A DNA stretch of 64,000 nucleotides, taken from positions 1 to 64,000 of the forward strand of contig NZ_JABAII010000003.1 of the NCBI RefSeq assembly GCF_012641405.1. The letters are read 5' to 3'. The notes under the pieces were generated by a model. The model ran no database searches and was not told where the DNA came from. It saw nothing but the letters and a program-made list of their open reading frames with translations. The translations under genes and the position numbers were made by a program. This DNA is from Rhizobium sp. P40RR-XXII. GTDB lineage: Bacteria; Pseudomonadota; Alphaproteobacteria; Rhizobiales; Rhizobiaceae. Shown here one piece after another: positions 44,611 through 52,899 of the stretch (its first letter is position 1; each line of letters opens with the position of its first letter).

Positions 44611-44842
44611 TCGACGGCAGGTCTCCTGGCTCGCGGATATCTGACGATCATCTGCCTTCCCGCAAGCATGCTTGCAGTGGCATGGCTCAATGCCCTCGGA
44701 GGGAACCAGCAGGTTGGTCACTCCGGGATGATCGGCAATCCGCTTACAGTTGCGGGGGCAGCCACGGTCTAGGTCCCTTTTGGGTCGTCCTCACCGTGTT
44801 CCCTATTAATCCCCTCGGAGTCTTCCTTGGGGAACCGTCGCG
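44611..44842 (-). promoter_or_regulatory. Cobalamin (AdoCbl-type) riboswitch
   Basis: On the minus strand the landmarks appear in order: 5' P1 arm CGACGG, TTAATAGGGAA, CGGTGAGGACGACC, CCCGCAACTGTAAGCGG, a GCCACTG...GGGAAGGC pair, and the B12 box AGCCAGGAGACCTGCCGTC (44613-44631), closed by CCGTCG pairing with the 5' arm. Binding of a cobalamin should shut off the downstream btuFCD operon. Confidence 0.93.
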
Positions 44843-44935
44843 TCCAGTTATGCTGGATGGCCCCTTCCCGTCAAGGACGCATGGATGCGATAAAGTAAGT
44901 GAGCGCAATCCCACAGCCCGCATCCATATAGCTGG

Positions 44936-46030
44936 CTAAGCGGCCTCGGCCAATTCCACGCGATTTCGCCCGCCGGCCTTGGCGCGATAAAGCGCCTTGT
45001 CTGCAGCCTCCAGCACATGCTTGAAGTCGGCCGTCGGCTCGTGGGAGCAGGCAATACCGATGCTGACCGTGACGCGGATGCTCTCCTGCTCGAACATCAG
45101 GATTGTCGCCTCGATATCCTTGCGGATTTTCTCCGCAACGGCGGTGGCGGCCTTAACATCGGTGTTCGGCAGCAGAACGACGATCTCTTCGCCGCCATAG
45201 CGCGCAGCAATGTCGGTCCTTCGGACAGTCTGCCGGATCACGTCCGCGACCCGCGCCAGGACCGTATCGCCGAAGGAATGACCCCAGCTGTCGTTGATCT
45301 TCTTGAAGTGATCGATATCGAGCATGATGATCGAAAACGGGACGCGCCTGATGCCGGCCTCCTTGCTGCAACGGTCGCCTTCCCGCTGCAGGACACGGCG
45401 ATTGGGCAGCTTCGTCAGCGGATCGAGGCTTGCCTCGCTCTCGAGCGCGCGCTGGATGCCGATGCGATATTGCTCCCGCTCCAGCAGGTCCGAGAGAAGA
45501 AAGACACCGACTATATTGACGATCGTGACCGGAAGCGTTGCCGAGAGGAGAAGCTCGCGCGCGACCGCCCACGGCAGAAAGACGAGAACCACGAGCGATG
45601 TGCAGGTCGCCAGACCGAACAGCGCCGATCGCCTCCACCCCGTGCCGATCCACTGCCGCGGCAGGAGGCTGAGGACATAGCCCGCAAGCGCGACGATCAG
45701 GATCCCGGCAACGCCGCCGACGGCACCCATGCCGCCGACCAAGAAACGGAACAGGCCCATCATAACAGCCGCGACAATGGTCCCCAGGGGGCCGCCATAG
45801 ACCGGCGTCAGGACGAGCAGGATCGAGCGGCCGTCCTGGATGACGCCCGGCATCCACTGGATCGGATCAGCCATCGACAGGATGCCGACCACGCCGAACA
45901 GCAATCCGACCGCAACCGATTTCAAAACGCCGCGATCGACGATCCGGATGACCCAGGAATAGGCGTAGACGATGATGGCCACCTGCCCCAGGACGCGTAC
46001 CAGCGAAGGCAAATGCATTTCAATTCCCAT
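44936..46030 (-). CDS. Membrane-anchored diguanylate cyclase
   Basis: The 364-residue protein has about six hydrophobic segments (residues 15-180) resembling the 5TM-LYT sensor module, then a GGDEF domain. The active-site loop is GGEEI (279-283). An inhibitory I-site RxxD (270-273) sits exactly five residues before it. Both point to an active, product-inhibited c-di-GMP synthase. LDPLTKLPNRR and DIDHFKKINDSWGHSFGD are intact. The ATG at 46030 follows GGGGA at 5 nt. Upstream there is a near-palindrome at 46200-46215. The gene stands alone. Confidence 0.9.
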   Translation of the reverse strand: MGIEMHLPSLVRVLGQVAIIVYAYSWVIRIVDRGVLKSVAVGLLFGVVGILSMADPIQWMPGVIQDGRSILLVLTPVYGGPLGTIVAAVMMGLFRFLVGGMGAVGGVAGILIVALAGYVLSLLPRQWIGTGWRRSALFGLATCTSLVVLVFLPWAVARELLLSATLPVTIVNIVGVFLLSDLLEREQYRIGIQRALESEASLDPLTKLPNRRVLQREGDRCSKEAGIRRVPFSIIMLDIDHFKKINDSWGHSFGDTVLARVADVIRQTVRRTDIAARYGGEEIVVLLPNTDVKAATAVAEKIRKDIEATILMFEQESIRVTVSIGIACSHEPTADFKHVLEAADKALYRAKAGGRNRVELAEAA

Positions 46031-46521
46031 GGCTATCCCCAATCTGCCCGAGGAGCCCCATCAATGGTACGCACCGGCCATAGTCTAAGTCAGCGCAGGA
46101 TACCACGCGATCTCTATAAAATGGTTTACCGAGTCTCTCGCTCCCTGAGCGCGACGGGACGTCGCTGGAGGCGGGACAGGGGATCGAGTGCGGACCGGGG
46201 ATGATGATCATTATCGTAATTGAACTTCGAAATTGATGCGTAGCGATGCCGTGGTGTCGGATACCGCAATCCGAGGAATTGCGCACTCAGGATCTTCGGG
46301 AGGTTATAAAATATCGAGGGAGCCTGTGGATCGCTCCTGCACGGAGCATGAATAATGGGCGCTATCTGGCGCGCCGTGCGGAGTGGTCAAGTGCGGTCGG
46401 GCAATTTCCCGCTTTGCGCCGTGACGATCGATGCAAAGACAGTGGTTTCAGGCTCGACCTTCCGCACACGACCCTTGAGCAGTTCAGCTCTTCCTGGGCT
46501 TGCTCGAATGCCGATCACCCG
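46031..46521. other. Intergenic region without a supported gene
   Basis: These 491 bases lie between the cyclase start and the patatin stop. The part near 46200-46330 is AT-rich and includes the near-palindrome and a GCTCC-tgcac-GGAGC dyad (46333-46347). Short frames cover the rest but have neither a ribosome-binding site nor family-like composition. Confidence 0.5.
46200..46215. promoter_or_regulatory. Near-palindrome GATGATGATCATTATC, Fur-like
   Basis: One mismatch separates it from the perfect dyad GATAATGATCATTATC, which resembles the classical Fur half-site arrangement. It lies about 170 bp upstream of the diguanylate cyclase start. A metal regulator of the Fur/Mur class is one possible reader; the assignment is tentative. 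Confidence 0.3.
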
Positions 46522-47742
46522 TCATGCCAATGGTCTTTTCGGGAAGGGCCAGGCCGGAGCCATCTGTCGCAGTGACCCATGATAGTTTGCGCGAACGCTT
46601 CGATCGCAGATCGCATATCCCCAATTCACCAGCTTCTCCGATACGTCGTCGCCGAGAGCGCTCAGCCGGGTCGGTGCGCTGGAGAGAGCCGCAACCTTCT
46701 TCGGTGAGCATGGCAGTGCCCCTTCCGGCGCGAGTTTGGAGGGGTCGGTGTCGATACCCCAATAGGAGCCGAAACGGCCGTATCCTTGGGCGACGACCAG
46801 CGATGCTTCATCGCTCAGTGCCCCGGCCGCCTTGAAGCGGCCGATGAGATCGCGGCGGCGCAGCGCTCTTACCTGGTTGTCGGTGACATCCAGAATCCGG
46901 CGCAGCTGACTGACCCAATTGCGGCAAAGGCCGGAATTTCGAGCAAAGGGCGCGCCGCCATCGCTGACGAAAAGAGTTGCGAAGCGCTTTACCAGCGGCT
47001 CGATCCCATGATTGTCGTAGACGCCTCCGTCGGTGAGAATGACAGCCTTGCGAAAATCGCGGATTGCCGGGATCGGTTTGGACGGCGCCGTCGGCCAATC
47101 CTGAAAGCTGCCGTCCGAAAACTTGAGCACCAGCGGCGACAGAATGGGAGGAAAGGCCGAAGAGGCGGCCACCGCCTGCGCCAACGGAAAATCCGGACGG
47201 TCGATCCGCCCGACGATGTAGTCACCGGCATAGGCCTTGCCAAAGCGCCAGAGTACGCCGGTCTGCAGGTTCGTCGCGCAGAATATGAACTGCGGCTGCT
47301 CGGGCAGATTCTGAAGGCTGCGACCCTGAAACAGATACTTGTCGTAGGATTTCGCGACCTGGCGTACGGCGGACGTTCCGGGCAGGAGCCCGATTACCGC
47401 GTCCATGATGTCGATCCTTGCCCGGGCAAAAGCGAGCATCGGACTGACGAAGACATCGTTCATATTGGCAAAATCAGCCTTGACGAGATCGGGCCAGACG
47501 CTCGCGAGCCAGCCGGTGGTGATCGAACCGCCGGAAACGCTGGAAATGCGCTTTGCCTGTTGCAGAAGCCCAAGCTCGGCCAAGCGGATGAAGGCGCCGA
47601 CATGAAAGAGCATGGCCCGAAATCCGCCGCCGGACGCGGCGATACCGATACCCGCCTCGAAGCCGTTGCCGTCCCACCGGAAATCGGAGGCCGCCACGAC
47701 CTCGCTTTCGGCGGAAAGAGGTATCGCATCGATCTCATTCAT
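46522..47742 (-). CDS. Patatin-like phospholipase
   Basis: The protein of about 406 residues has a patatin-type hydrolase core: the oxyanion loop SGGGFRA (37-43), the nucleophile Ser70 in SVSGGS (with Ser for the first Gly of GxSxG), and the catalytic Asp238 in TDGGVYDN. A C-terminal 150 residues are unassigned. It would cleave acyl chains of membrane lipids. There is no signal peptide or membrane helix. The ATG at 47740-47742 has GAGG 7 nt upstream, and an ATG two codons earlier overlaps it. It follows the PLD-like gene by 53 nt and is the last gene of the five-gene set. Confidence 0.88.
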   Translation of the reverse strand: MNEIDAIPLSAESEVVAASDFRWDGNGFEAGIGIAASGGGFRAMLFHVGAFIRLAELGLLQQAKRISSVSGGSITTGWLASVWPDLVKADFANMNDVFVSPMLAFARARIDIMDAVIGLLPGTSAVRQVAKSYDKYLFQGRSLQNLPEQPQFIFCATNLQTGVLWRFGKAYAGDYIVGRIDRPDFPLAQAVAASSAFPPILSPLVLKFSDGSFQDWPTAPSKPIPAIRDFRKAVILTDGGVYDNHGIEPLVKRFATLFVSDGGAPFARNSGLCRNWVSQLRRILDVTDNQVRALRRRDLIGRFKAAGALSDEASLVVAQGYGRFGSYWGIDTDPSKLAPEGALPCSPKKVAALSSAPTRLSALGDDVSEKLVNWGYAICDRSVRANYHGSLRQMAPAWPFPKRPLA

Positions 47743-47795
47743 GGGCATGCCTCATTGCCAGCAGCGGAGATCTCCATGCCATGGCGCGCTCCTCC

Positions 47796-49481
47796 TCAGT
47801 GCGAGAACAGGAGACGGTCCTTTGCCGCCTGCGAACCCGTCGCGTAGAAGCGCTGAAACCAGGCGTCCTGCCCGGCGGCTGGAGGCCGAGCGAGCGTCAG
47901 GCTGTTGGGGGCACCCGCACCCTGCATCGCCGAACGGAAATGAAGATGATCGAATATCCGGAGCGCTTCGAGGGCATAGGATGTCGCCACCCGCTGGTCT
48001 TCGATCATGACGAGATTGTCGCCATTGCCCGTTTCGCCGCTGGGCGACAGGTTGGAGGATCCGGTGAATACCTTGGCCGTCGGCAGGTTGAAATCGGTCA
48101 CGACGAACTTGTCATGCTGATGAATGCCGCTGCCGCCGCTCCACTCGGTCTTGAAAGGTTCCGGCGCGTGGCTCGCAAGATAGCTGAAATCCACCAGGCC
48201 GATCGTGCCATCGGGCTTGTGGATTTCTAGGCCTCCTTCCTTATCGGAAATGCCGTAGCTGAACACATCCTTGCCCATCAGCCGATCGACCGCCTGGCGC
48301 ACCGGGCCTGAGCGAATCTGATTGAGGAAGGCGATAGCATAGAAGACCGAAGACGAGGCCTGATCGATCGCCGCGCCCACGGGGCTGAGCGACAGATTAC
48401 TCGATTGGTGCGGCGAGAAGCAGAAATGCGTCGCCGGTATGCCGGGCGCCTGCACCAGGCTCCATTTGCTGCTGAGGCCGTCCTGCTTGAAGGCATCCAG
48501 CCCCTGGAAGGCCAGATCGAAGGCACGGCCGAACAATCCCGCCGCATCGCTTGAATGGAACACGAGCGCATTGTTGGCCTGTATGTAAAGGCCGCGATAG
48601 CTGAAGTTGGTCGAGCCGAACAGCACCTTGAGGGGCTGGCCGCCGCGCCGGACGATGAAGACCTTGTTATGCTGCAGGGTCTTGAAATGCATGCGCTTCA
48701 CGGCACCCGACCCAGCCGAGGCCGCAAGACGGGCGGCTGCCTGTGATTCCGCGCTACCAGCAGGTTTGTGCGATCCCGAATTGTCGATGATGGCGCGGAC
48801 ACGATTGCCGCAGCTTTCGAGCTTGCCGACGATATCGCGCTCGTTGAAATCATAGGCGAAGACATCGATGGTGAGACCGGGATCGTTCACCACCTCGTCC
48901 AAGAGGCCGAAGATGAGGTCATAGGCTTCGAAACCGAGCCACTGGTAGACATCGCCCGGCAGTTTCGTGAAGGTCAGGCCTTGGTCCGCATCGCTCGGGA
49001 TGACGTCCGGATTGTTGCCGAACTTGTCGGCATAGGCCTGCGAGGAAGCAAAGTTGCGGGTAAAGCCGATATCGAGATAATCGCTGTAGGTCATGCGGCC
49101 GAGCGAGATCGGCAGGTCGGCAACCTGATCGCCGCTGCGCAAGGCGCCGGCGGCATTCACGTGCATCTTCGTCACCCGATAGAGATAGGTTCCGTCCGTC
49201 GGGTCATAGGGAAAATGCATCCAGCGAAACTTCTGGAAGGGAGCCTCGGTCGACAGGAAATTACGGAAACCGTCCACGCCCTTGCTGCCGCTGCTGTAGT
49301 CGAAATTCAAGCGGTTCCTCAATGGAACATAATCGGCCGAACTCGGGCTCTTCACCTCGATCGCGAAGCCTACGAAATCCTCCTCGGGATCGGTGACATC
49401 CATCCCGATGAGGCACATGCGTTCGCCGCGCCACAGTTTCACTGCAAGGCTGCCGGCGCTACCTGTATTGGCAAAAGTCAT
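47796..49481 (-). CDS. Phospholipase D-like protein
   Basis: The 561-residue protein has two HKD-type motifs. The first, HNKVFIVRR (271-279) with FGSTNFS, lacks the usual Asp. The second, HDKFVVTD (456-463) with TGSSNLS, is complete. The N-terminal 180 residues resemble nothing I know. Superfamily members hydrolyse phosphodiesters of lipids or nucleic acids. There is no signal peptide. GGGG lies 6-7 nt before the ATG. It sits between the histidine phosphatase and the patatin gene. Confidence 0.85.
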   Translation of the reverse strand: MTFANTGSAGSLAVKLWRGERMCLIGMDVTDPEEDFVGFAIEVKSPSSADYVPLRNRLNFDYSSGSKGVDGFRNFLSTEAPFQKFRWMHFPYDPTDGTYLYRVTKMHVNAAGALRSGDQVADLPISLGRMTYSDYLDIGFTRNFASSQAYADKFGNNPDVIPSDADQGLTFTKLPGDVYQWLGFEAYDLIFGLLDEVVNDPGLTIDVFAYDFNERDIVGKLESCGNRVRAIIDNSGSHKPAGSAESQAAARLAASAGSGAVKRMHFKTLQHNKVFIVRRGGQPLKVLFGSTNFSYRGLYIQANNALVFHSSDAAGLFGRAFDLAFQGLDAFKQDGLSSKWSLVQAPGIPATHFCFSPHQSSNLSLSPVGAAIDQASSSVFYAIAFLNQIRSGPVRQAVDRLMGKDVFSYGISDKEGGLEIHKPDGTIGLVDFSYLASHAPEPFKTEWSGGSGIHQHDKFVVTDFNLPTAKVFTGSSNLSPSGETGNGDNLVMIEDQRVATSYALEALRIFDHLHFRSAMQGAGAPNSLTLARPPAAGQDAWFQRFYATGSQAAKDRLLFSH

Positions 49482-49568
49482 CTCGATCCCCTCGTTGCGT
49501 TGGATGAAGGCGATGCTTGTCTTTCATGCGGGAATGCGGAAGGCCGCGGGGGGCCATTCAAGATCGGA

Positions 49569-50039
49569 CTAGAATGGCTCGAACACCTGCGAGACCTTCG
49601 GTCCGTCACTGAGAAAATCTGTAGCCAGAACCAGATTGAACACGGCCGGTGCCCATGGCTCGGGATAGCTTTCTTCAGGCGCGCCGAGCGCCCGCATCGG
49701 TCCGGGAATATTGCGGTGATGCCAGCAGACCAGGATCGCCTTGCCTTCGAATTCGGGCTCGGAGAGCAGCGCAACGGCCAAGGCGCTGTAGTCTTCGTCG
49801 GCATATGACGTATGCAACGCGATGCCCAATGCGTCCGCCAAAGGCTGAACGGTCTGGACAGGCCTTTCGCTGTGGTTTGACGGAGCAGCGACAAATATGA
49901 AATCCGGCGGTCCGAAGGTTTCAGGATACCAGGCGGCCAATGCTTTCGCGCGCGCTCGCCCCGCGGCGGACAGGTTGGGATCTCCCGGATCAACGGGCTT
50001 TTCAGCATGACGCATGACCAATGTCCTGACTGGCGCCAT
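49569..50039 (-). CDS. Histidine phosphatase superfamily protein
   Basis: The 156-residue protein has the phosphohistidine motif as MRHAEKP (Arg10, His11) and a second catalytic His in WHHRNIPG. It is SixA/phosphoglycerate-mutase-like in size. The ATG at 50037-50039 is set by GGGAGG 5 nt upstream. In-frame sequence further upstream looks non-coding. It is flanked by 87 and 117 nt gaps. Its substrate (protein phosphohistidine, phospholipid-derived phosphate, other) is unknown. Confidence 0.82.
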   Translation of the reverse strand: MAPVRTLVMRHAEKPVDPGDPNLSAAGRARAKALAAWYPETFGPPDFIFVAAPSNHSERPVQTVQPLADALGIALHTSYADEDYSALAVALLSEPEFEGKAILVCWHHRNIPGPMRALGAPEESYPEPWAPAVFNLVLATDFLSDGPKVSQVFEPF

Positions 50040-50156
50040 TCGTCCCTCCCTTGGCTGCCGTCTTGATCCATCACTACCTGAAATTGGATCCACGATAATC
50101 CTTCCACAACCGAGCGCAATGGCCATTTTTCGGCGTTAGAAAAATTTCATAAAGCG

Positions 50157-51671
50157 TCATGGCGGCTTGGTTGCCGGCGTGCCGGGAGCCGGGGGCGCGT
50201 TTTGGGGAATGACGGTCGCAGGTCCATTGGTAGCGGCGGAACCCAGCTGCGGCGACCTGGATACCGGAGAGGTTTGCGACGACCCCTGCTGGCCGGCTGC
50301 CCCGCTATTGGCCGGCGGAACTTTCGCGGTTGCCGCCGTATAGAACTGGTAACCGGCGAAGATGATGAGGACGACGACGAGCGCGCCATAGACATTGCGA
50401 ACGGTCTTCCGGACGCGACCGTAGTCGGACACGCTGTTGCGGATTGGCGTTTCGCTGAACTCCTCGATCTCGGCGGCGCTCAGCACCTGGTTCAATCGCA
50501 AGGCCCATATGGCGCGGGCGCGGTCCTGACCGGCAAAATAACCGGCATTGATGAATGTCTGGACGCGAAAAGACAGGATCAGAAACACCGCCGCGCCGAT
50601 GGCGAACAGCCCGGCGATCCATGTATTGGGTGTCTTTGCGGCGTCGGAGAGAATTTTGATCACGAAGGGCGTCGCGGCGACAGCCAGATCCTTCCACAAC
50701 GCGCCCGTCATATCCTGGGCTCGCTGGGTCGCCTTCTGCGCCTCGTCCACAACCGTCTTGCGCAAGTCGGCAAGGGCCTTCAGCGTCTCCTTGCTGCCGG
50801 CCTTGACATAGGCCGCATAGGCGGCCTTCGCGGATTCGAGGCTGCCGTCTCCGAATTCTGCGAGGTTCCCCTGGCGATAGCTGCGCGCCCATTCCGCCGC
50901 CAGCAGGACATGACGGGTCTCCGCGTCGCGTTCGCCGCCTGCAAACACCCAAAACACACCATCATTGAGCCGCTGGAACATGACAACCAGTTCGGGAAGG
51001 GAAATACCGACCTTGCGGCTTGGCGGGCCGGAGAGCTGATAGACGATGTTCGGCGCTGCCCCGTAGACCTGATCGGAAAGTGCCGCCATCAGCCTGGGAG
51101 CCGCCAGTAAGCGCCAAGCTTCGAATGTCTGCGAAGACTGTCGCGGGTGATCCTGAAGCAGCCATGGCCGTATGTCTGCCGGCACGAGCCCTGCATTGCT
51201 GGCGTCATGGCATATGCTTCTTGGGTTGGGAAGTTCCGGCACCCGATCGAATGGAGCGGGAGGTTGCTCCGTCCAAGGCTGGAACCTGGCGCCGTAGGAT
51301 GTGAATGCCTGATCCGTGGTCAGCTCGGCGACGCAGACAACAAGGCTGCCATCCAAGGCTCTTGCAAGACCGGTCAGGGATTTTCCATGGAAGAGCCGAA
51401 GAACGGCCCTCTGCGAGACCTTGTTGAGCGTAATGGCAAAAACCGTGCTCGATGGCGGCACGTCGCCGTCGTCGAGGGCGATGTCCGTGCCGTCGCGCCT
51501 GATCGTGACGGACTCGAGAAAGGCTGGAACATCGGCGCGCAATGCCAGCCATTCCGTTCGAAGGGCTGCATCATCAAGTTTTGCCCTGACGATGACCAGT
51601 TCCGCATGCTCCTCGACCGGCTTCGTCGGCTGCGTTCGTGCAATAAGATCGAGGATCTCAGTTGGGGTCAT
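50157..51671 (-). CDS. Two-helix membrane protein of unknown family
   Basis: The protein of about 504 residues has a soluble N-terminal half (about 1-340), a helix near 350-370 (TWIAGLFAIGAAVFLILSF), a cytoplasmic loop, a second helix near 430-447 (VYGALVVVLIIFAGYQFY) and a Pro/Gln/Ser/Ala-rich disordered tail of about 55 residues. There is no signal peptide and no motif I recognise. The ATG at 51671 overlaps the upstream NdpA-like gene by 14 nt, so the two are coupled. A TTG three codons upstream is the alternative. It could anchor or sense for the nucleoid-linked partner. Confidence 0.75.
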   Translation of the reverse strand: MTPTEILDLIARTQPTKPVEEHAELVIVRAKLDDAALRTEWLALRADVPAFLESVTIRRDGTDIALDDGDVPPSSTVFAITLNKVSQRAVLRLFHGKSLTGLARALDGSLVVCVAELTTDQAFTSYGARFQPWTEQPPAPFDRVPELPNPRSICHDASNAGLVPADIRPWLLQDHPRQSSQTFEAWRLLAAPRLMAALSDQVYGAAPNIVYQLSGPPSRKVGISLPELVVMFQRLNDGVFWVFAGGERDAETRHVLLAAEWARSYRQGNLAEFGDGSLESAKAAYAAYVKAGSKETLKALADLRKTVVDEAQKATQRAQDMTGALWKDLAVAATPFVIKILSDAAKTPNTWIAGLFAIGAAVFLILSFRVQTFINAGYFAGQDRARAIWALRLNQVLSAAEIEEFSETPIRNSVSDYGRVRKTVRNVYGALVVVLIIFAGYQFYTAATAKVPPANSGAAGQQGSSQTSPVSRSPQLGSAATNGPATVIPQNAPPAPGTPATKPP

Positions 51672-52674
51672 CGGTCTCAACCGCCAGCTTGTCGTGGATG
51701 ATGATCATGCCGTCTTCGGTCTTTTCGATCAGCGCGCGGAATTCATTCGGCACGCGGATCTCGATGCCATTTTCGGTCTTGAAATGGAGGGTCTTCGGTC
51801 CCTTCACCTGATCGGGAACGAGCGTCATCGGCACTCCGGAGATCCGCTCTGTCGTGAGGCTGCGATTGAACTTGCTCAGCAGAACGCTGTCGTCCGCAAG
51901 CTTGTGCCCGATGACGGTCTCGAGAAAGGAGCGATGGTCCTCGCTGTCGATTTCACCGCCTCCGGACGCAGCGTCGTAAGTCCGCTTGGTGAGTTCGCGC
52001 ACCACTTCGCCGTCGACGAGGTCCGGATTGTCGCCGATCACCTTGCGCGTGACATCGACCAATTTCTTCGTCAATTCGGCATCGCTCAGGGTCTGCCGCG
52101 CGCCCAGAAAAGCCTCGAAATATTGCGCGACCTTTTGCTGGTTGCGTCTGTCGAGCACCGTCAGCTCGCCGCCCTTTTCGGTCAGTTTGATAAGGGCTGC
52201 CTTTTGCAGCGCCGCCTTGTTCTGAACGAAGGTCTTCTGAAGCGCTTCGAGGCTGACCTTTTTTCGGCCACCGCCGTCATCCTTCAGGTCGTAGGCGATG
52301 ACCGTTTCGTCATCATATTTCAGAAGGGCGAACGATCGCATTGCCTTCGCCTTCAGGACGAACAGCAGGATCGCCCCTTCGGCCGCGGTTCCGCCGTGAT
52401 AGGCCTGGAAATCCTCGGCCAGCTTTTCGCTTTCCTCCTGGAAAACGCCGGCATTCGAGGCGATGCGGCCAAGACGCTCGCGCGTTGAAGACGCATCGGA
52501 AAAAGCATAGGGCAAGCCGCCATTCACCGACCGGATGCGATCGACGAAGAAGCTCTCGAATTCCCCAGGATCGACCTCCTCCAGCTTGATCAGACCGTTT
52601 TTCGGTCCGACAAGATGGAAGATCATCCTTTCGATCTTGAGCTCGCTCAATTCGCTGTCATCGAAAAATGCCAA
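51658..52674 (-). CDS. NdpA/YejK-like nucleoid-associated protein
   Basis: The 338-residue protein resembles the 37-kDa nucleoid-associated family (E. coli YejK): QQKVAQYFEAFLGARQTLSDAE matches the family's KVADFFxDFLGASExL segment, and a late LHFKTENGIEIRVPNEF matches its final strand. The start is TTG at 52672-52674 with a perfect GGAGG 5 nt upstream. The family binds DNA or the nucleoid with unknown purpose. Here it begins a five-gene set with a membrane protein and lipid-cleaving enzymes, which is not the usual context for yejK. Confidence 0.78.
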   Translation of the reverse strand: MAFFDDSELSELKIERMIFHLVGPKNGLIKLEEVDPGEFESFFVDRIRSVNGGLPYAFSDASSTRERLGRIASNAGVFQEESEKLAEDFQAYHGGTAAEGAILLFVLKAKAMRSFALLKYDDETVIAYDLKDDGGGRKKVSLEALQKTFVQNKAALQKAALIKLTEKGGELTVLDRRNQQKVAQYFEAFLGARQTLSDAELTKKLVDVTRKVIGDNPDLVDGEVVRELTKRTYDAASGGGEIDSEDHRSFLETVIGHKLADDSVLLSKFNRSLTTERISGVPMTLVPDQVKGPKTLHFKTENGIEIRVPNEFRALIEKTEDGMIIIHDKLAVETDDPN

Positions 52675-52895
52675 GTGCCCCTCCCAACGTGCCAGTGAAC
52701 ACTCAGAACAAGATAGGGTTGAAATGATACAAGGCGATCTTCAAGCCTGGATGACGTTGCTGGTGCAGCCGTGTTTTGTGGTGCGCGCCGGCGCCCGAAA
52801 GCGCATCGCGATCTCTCAGTTTCGCGCCCTGTGCTTCGGATTCTTGATTTCGCGCATGATTTTATCGCAAAACCGCGCAGTTTACGCGACAGGCT
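52675..52895. other. Gap between lacI stop and the NdpA-like start, carrying part of a repeat
   Basis: Two units read away from each other's ends here: lacI ends at 52896 and the NdpA-like gene starts at 52674, both on the minus strand. The right half is a rhizobial-type repeat (listed separately). Promoter elements of the five-gene set should lie here, but none is clear. Confidence 0.4.
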
Positions 52896-52899
52896 TTAG
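52800..52899. repeat. Second rhizobial-type intergenic repeat
   Basis: The stretch ends CGCATGATTTTATCGCAAAA, then CCGCGCAGTTTACGCGACAGGCTTTAG, a wording I know from Rhizobium intergenic repeats. It shares an AAAACCGC-GC-TTT core with the inverse of the element at 209-317. It overlaps the lacI stop codon. Confidence 0.5.

Larger units (their letters stand above)
44435..44935 (-). promoter_or_regulatory. Leader of btuFCD: riboswitch, hairpins and a possible upstream ORF
   Basis: This 501-base gap carries the aptamer (44611-44842), a CCGGGC-ATCCCC-GCCCGG hairpin (44578-44595) just behind it and a second, long hairpin (44461-44496). Between them, an ATG at 44561-44563 opens a 26-codon frame on the minus strand (MIDLSLRHFQ..., stop at 44483-44485). 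Whether the 26-codon frame is translated is unclear. The region from the aptamer to 44935 should hold the promoter. Confidence 0.55.

Noticed and set aside
46246..46575. Short plus-strand frames in the gap before the patatin gene
   Set aside because: No ribosome-binding site, no conserved-looking composition, and they run into the antisense of the patatin gene.
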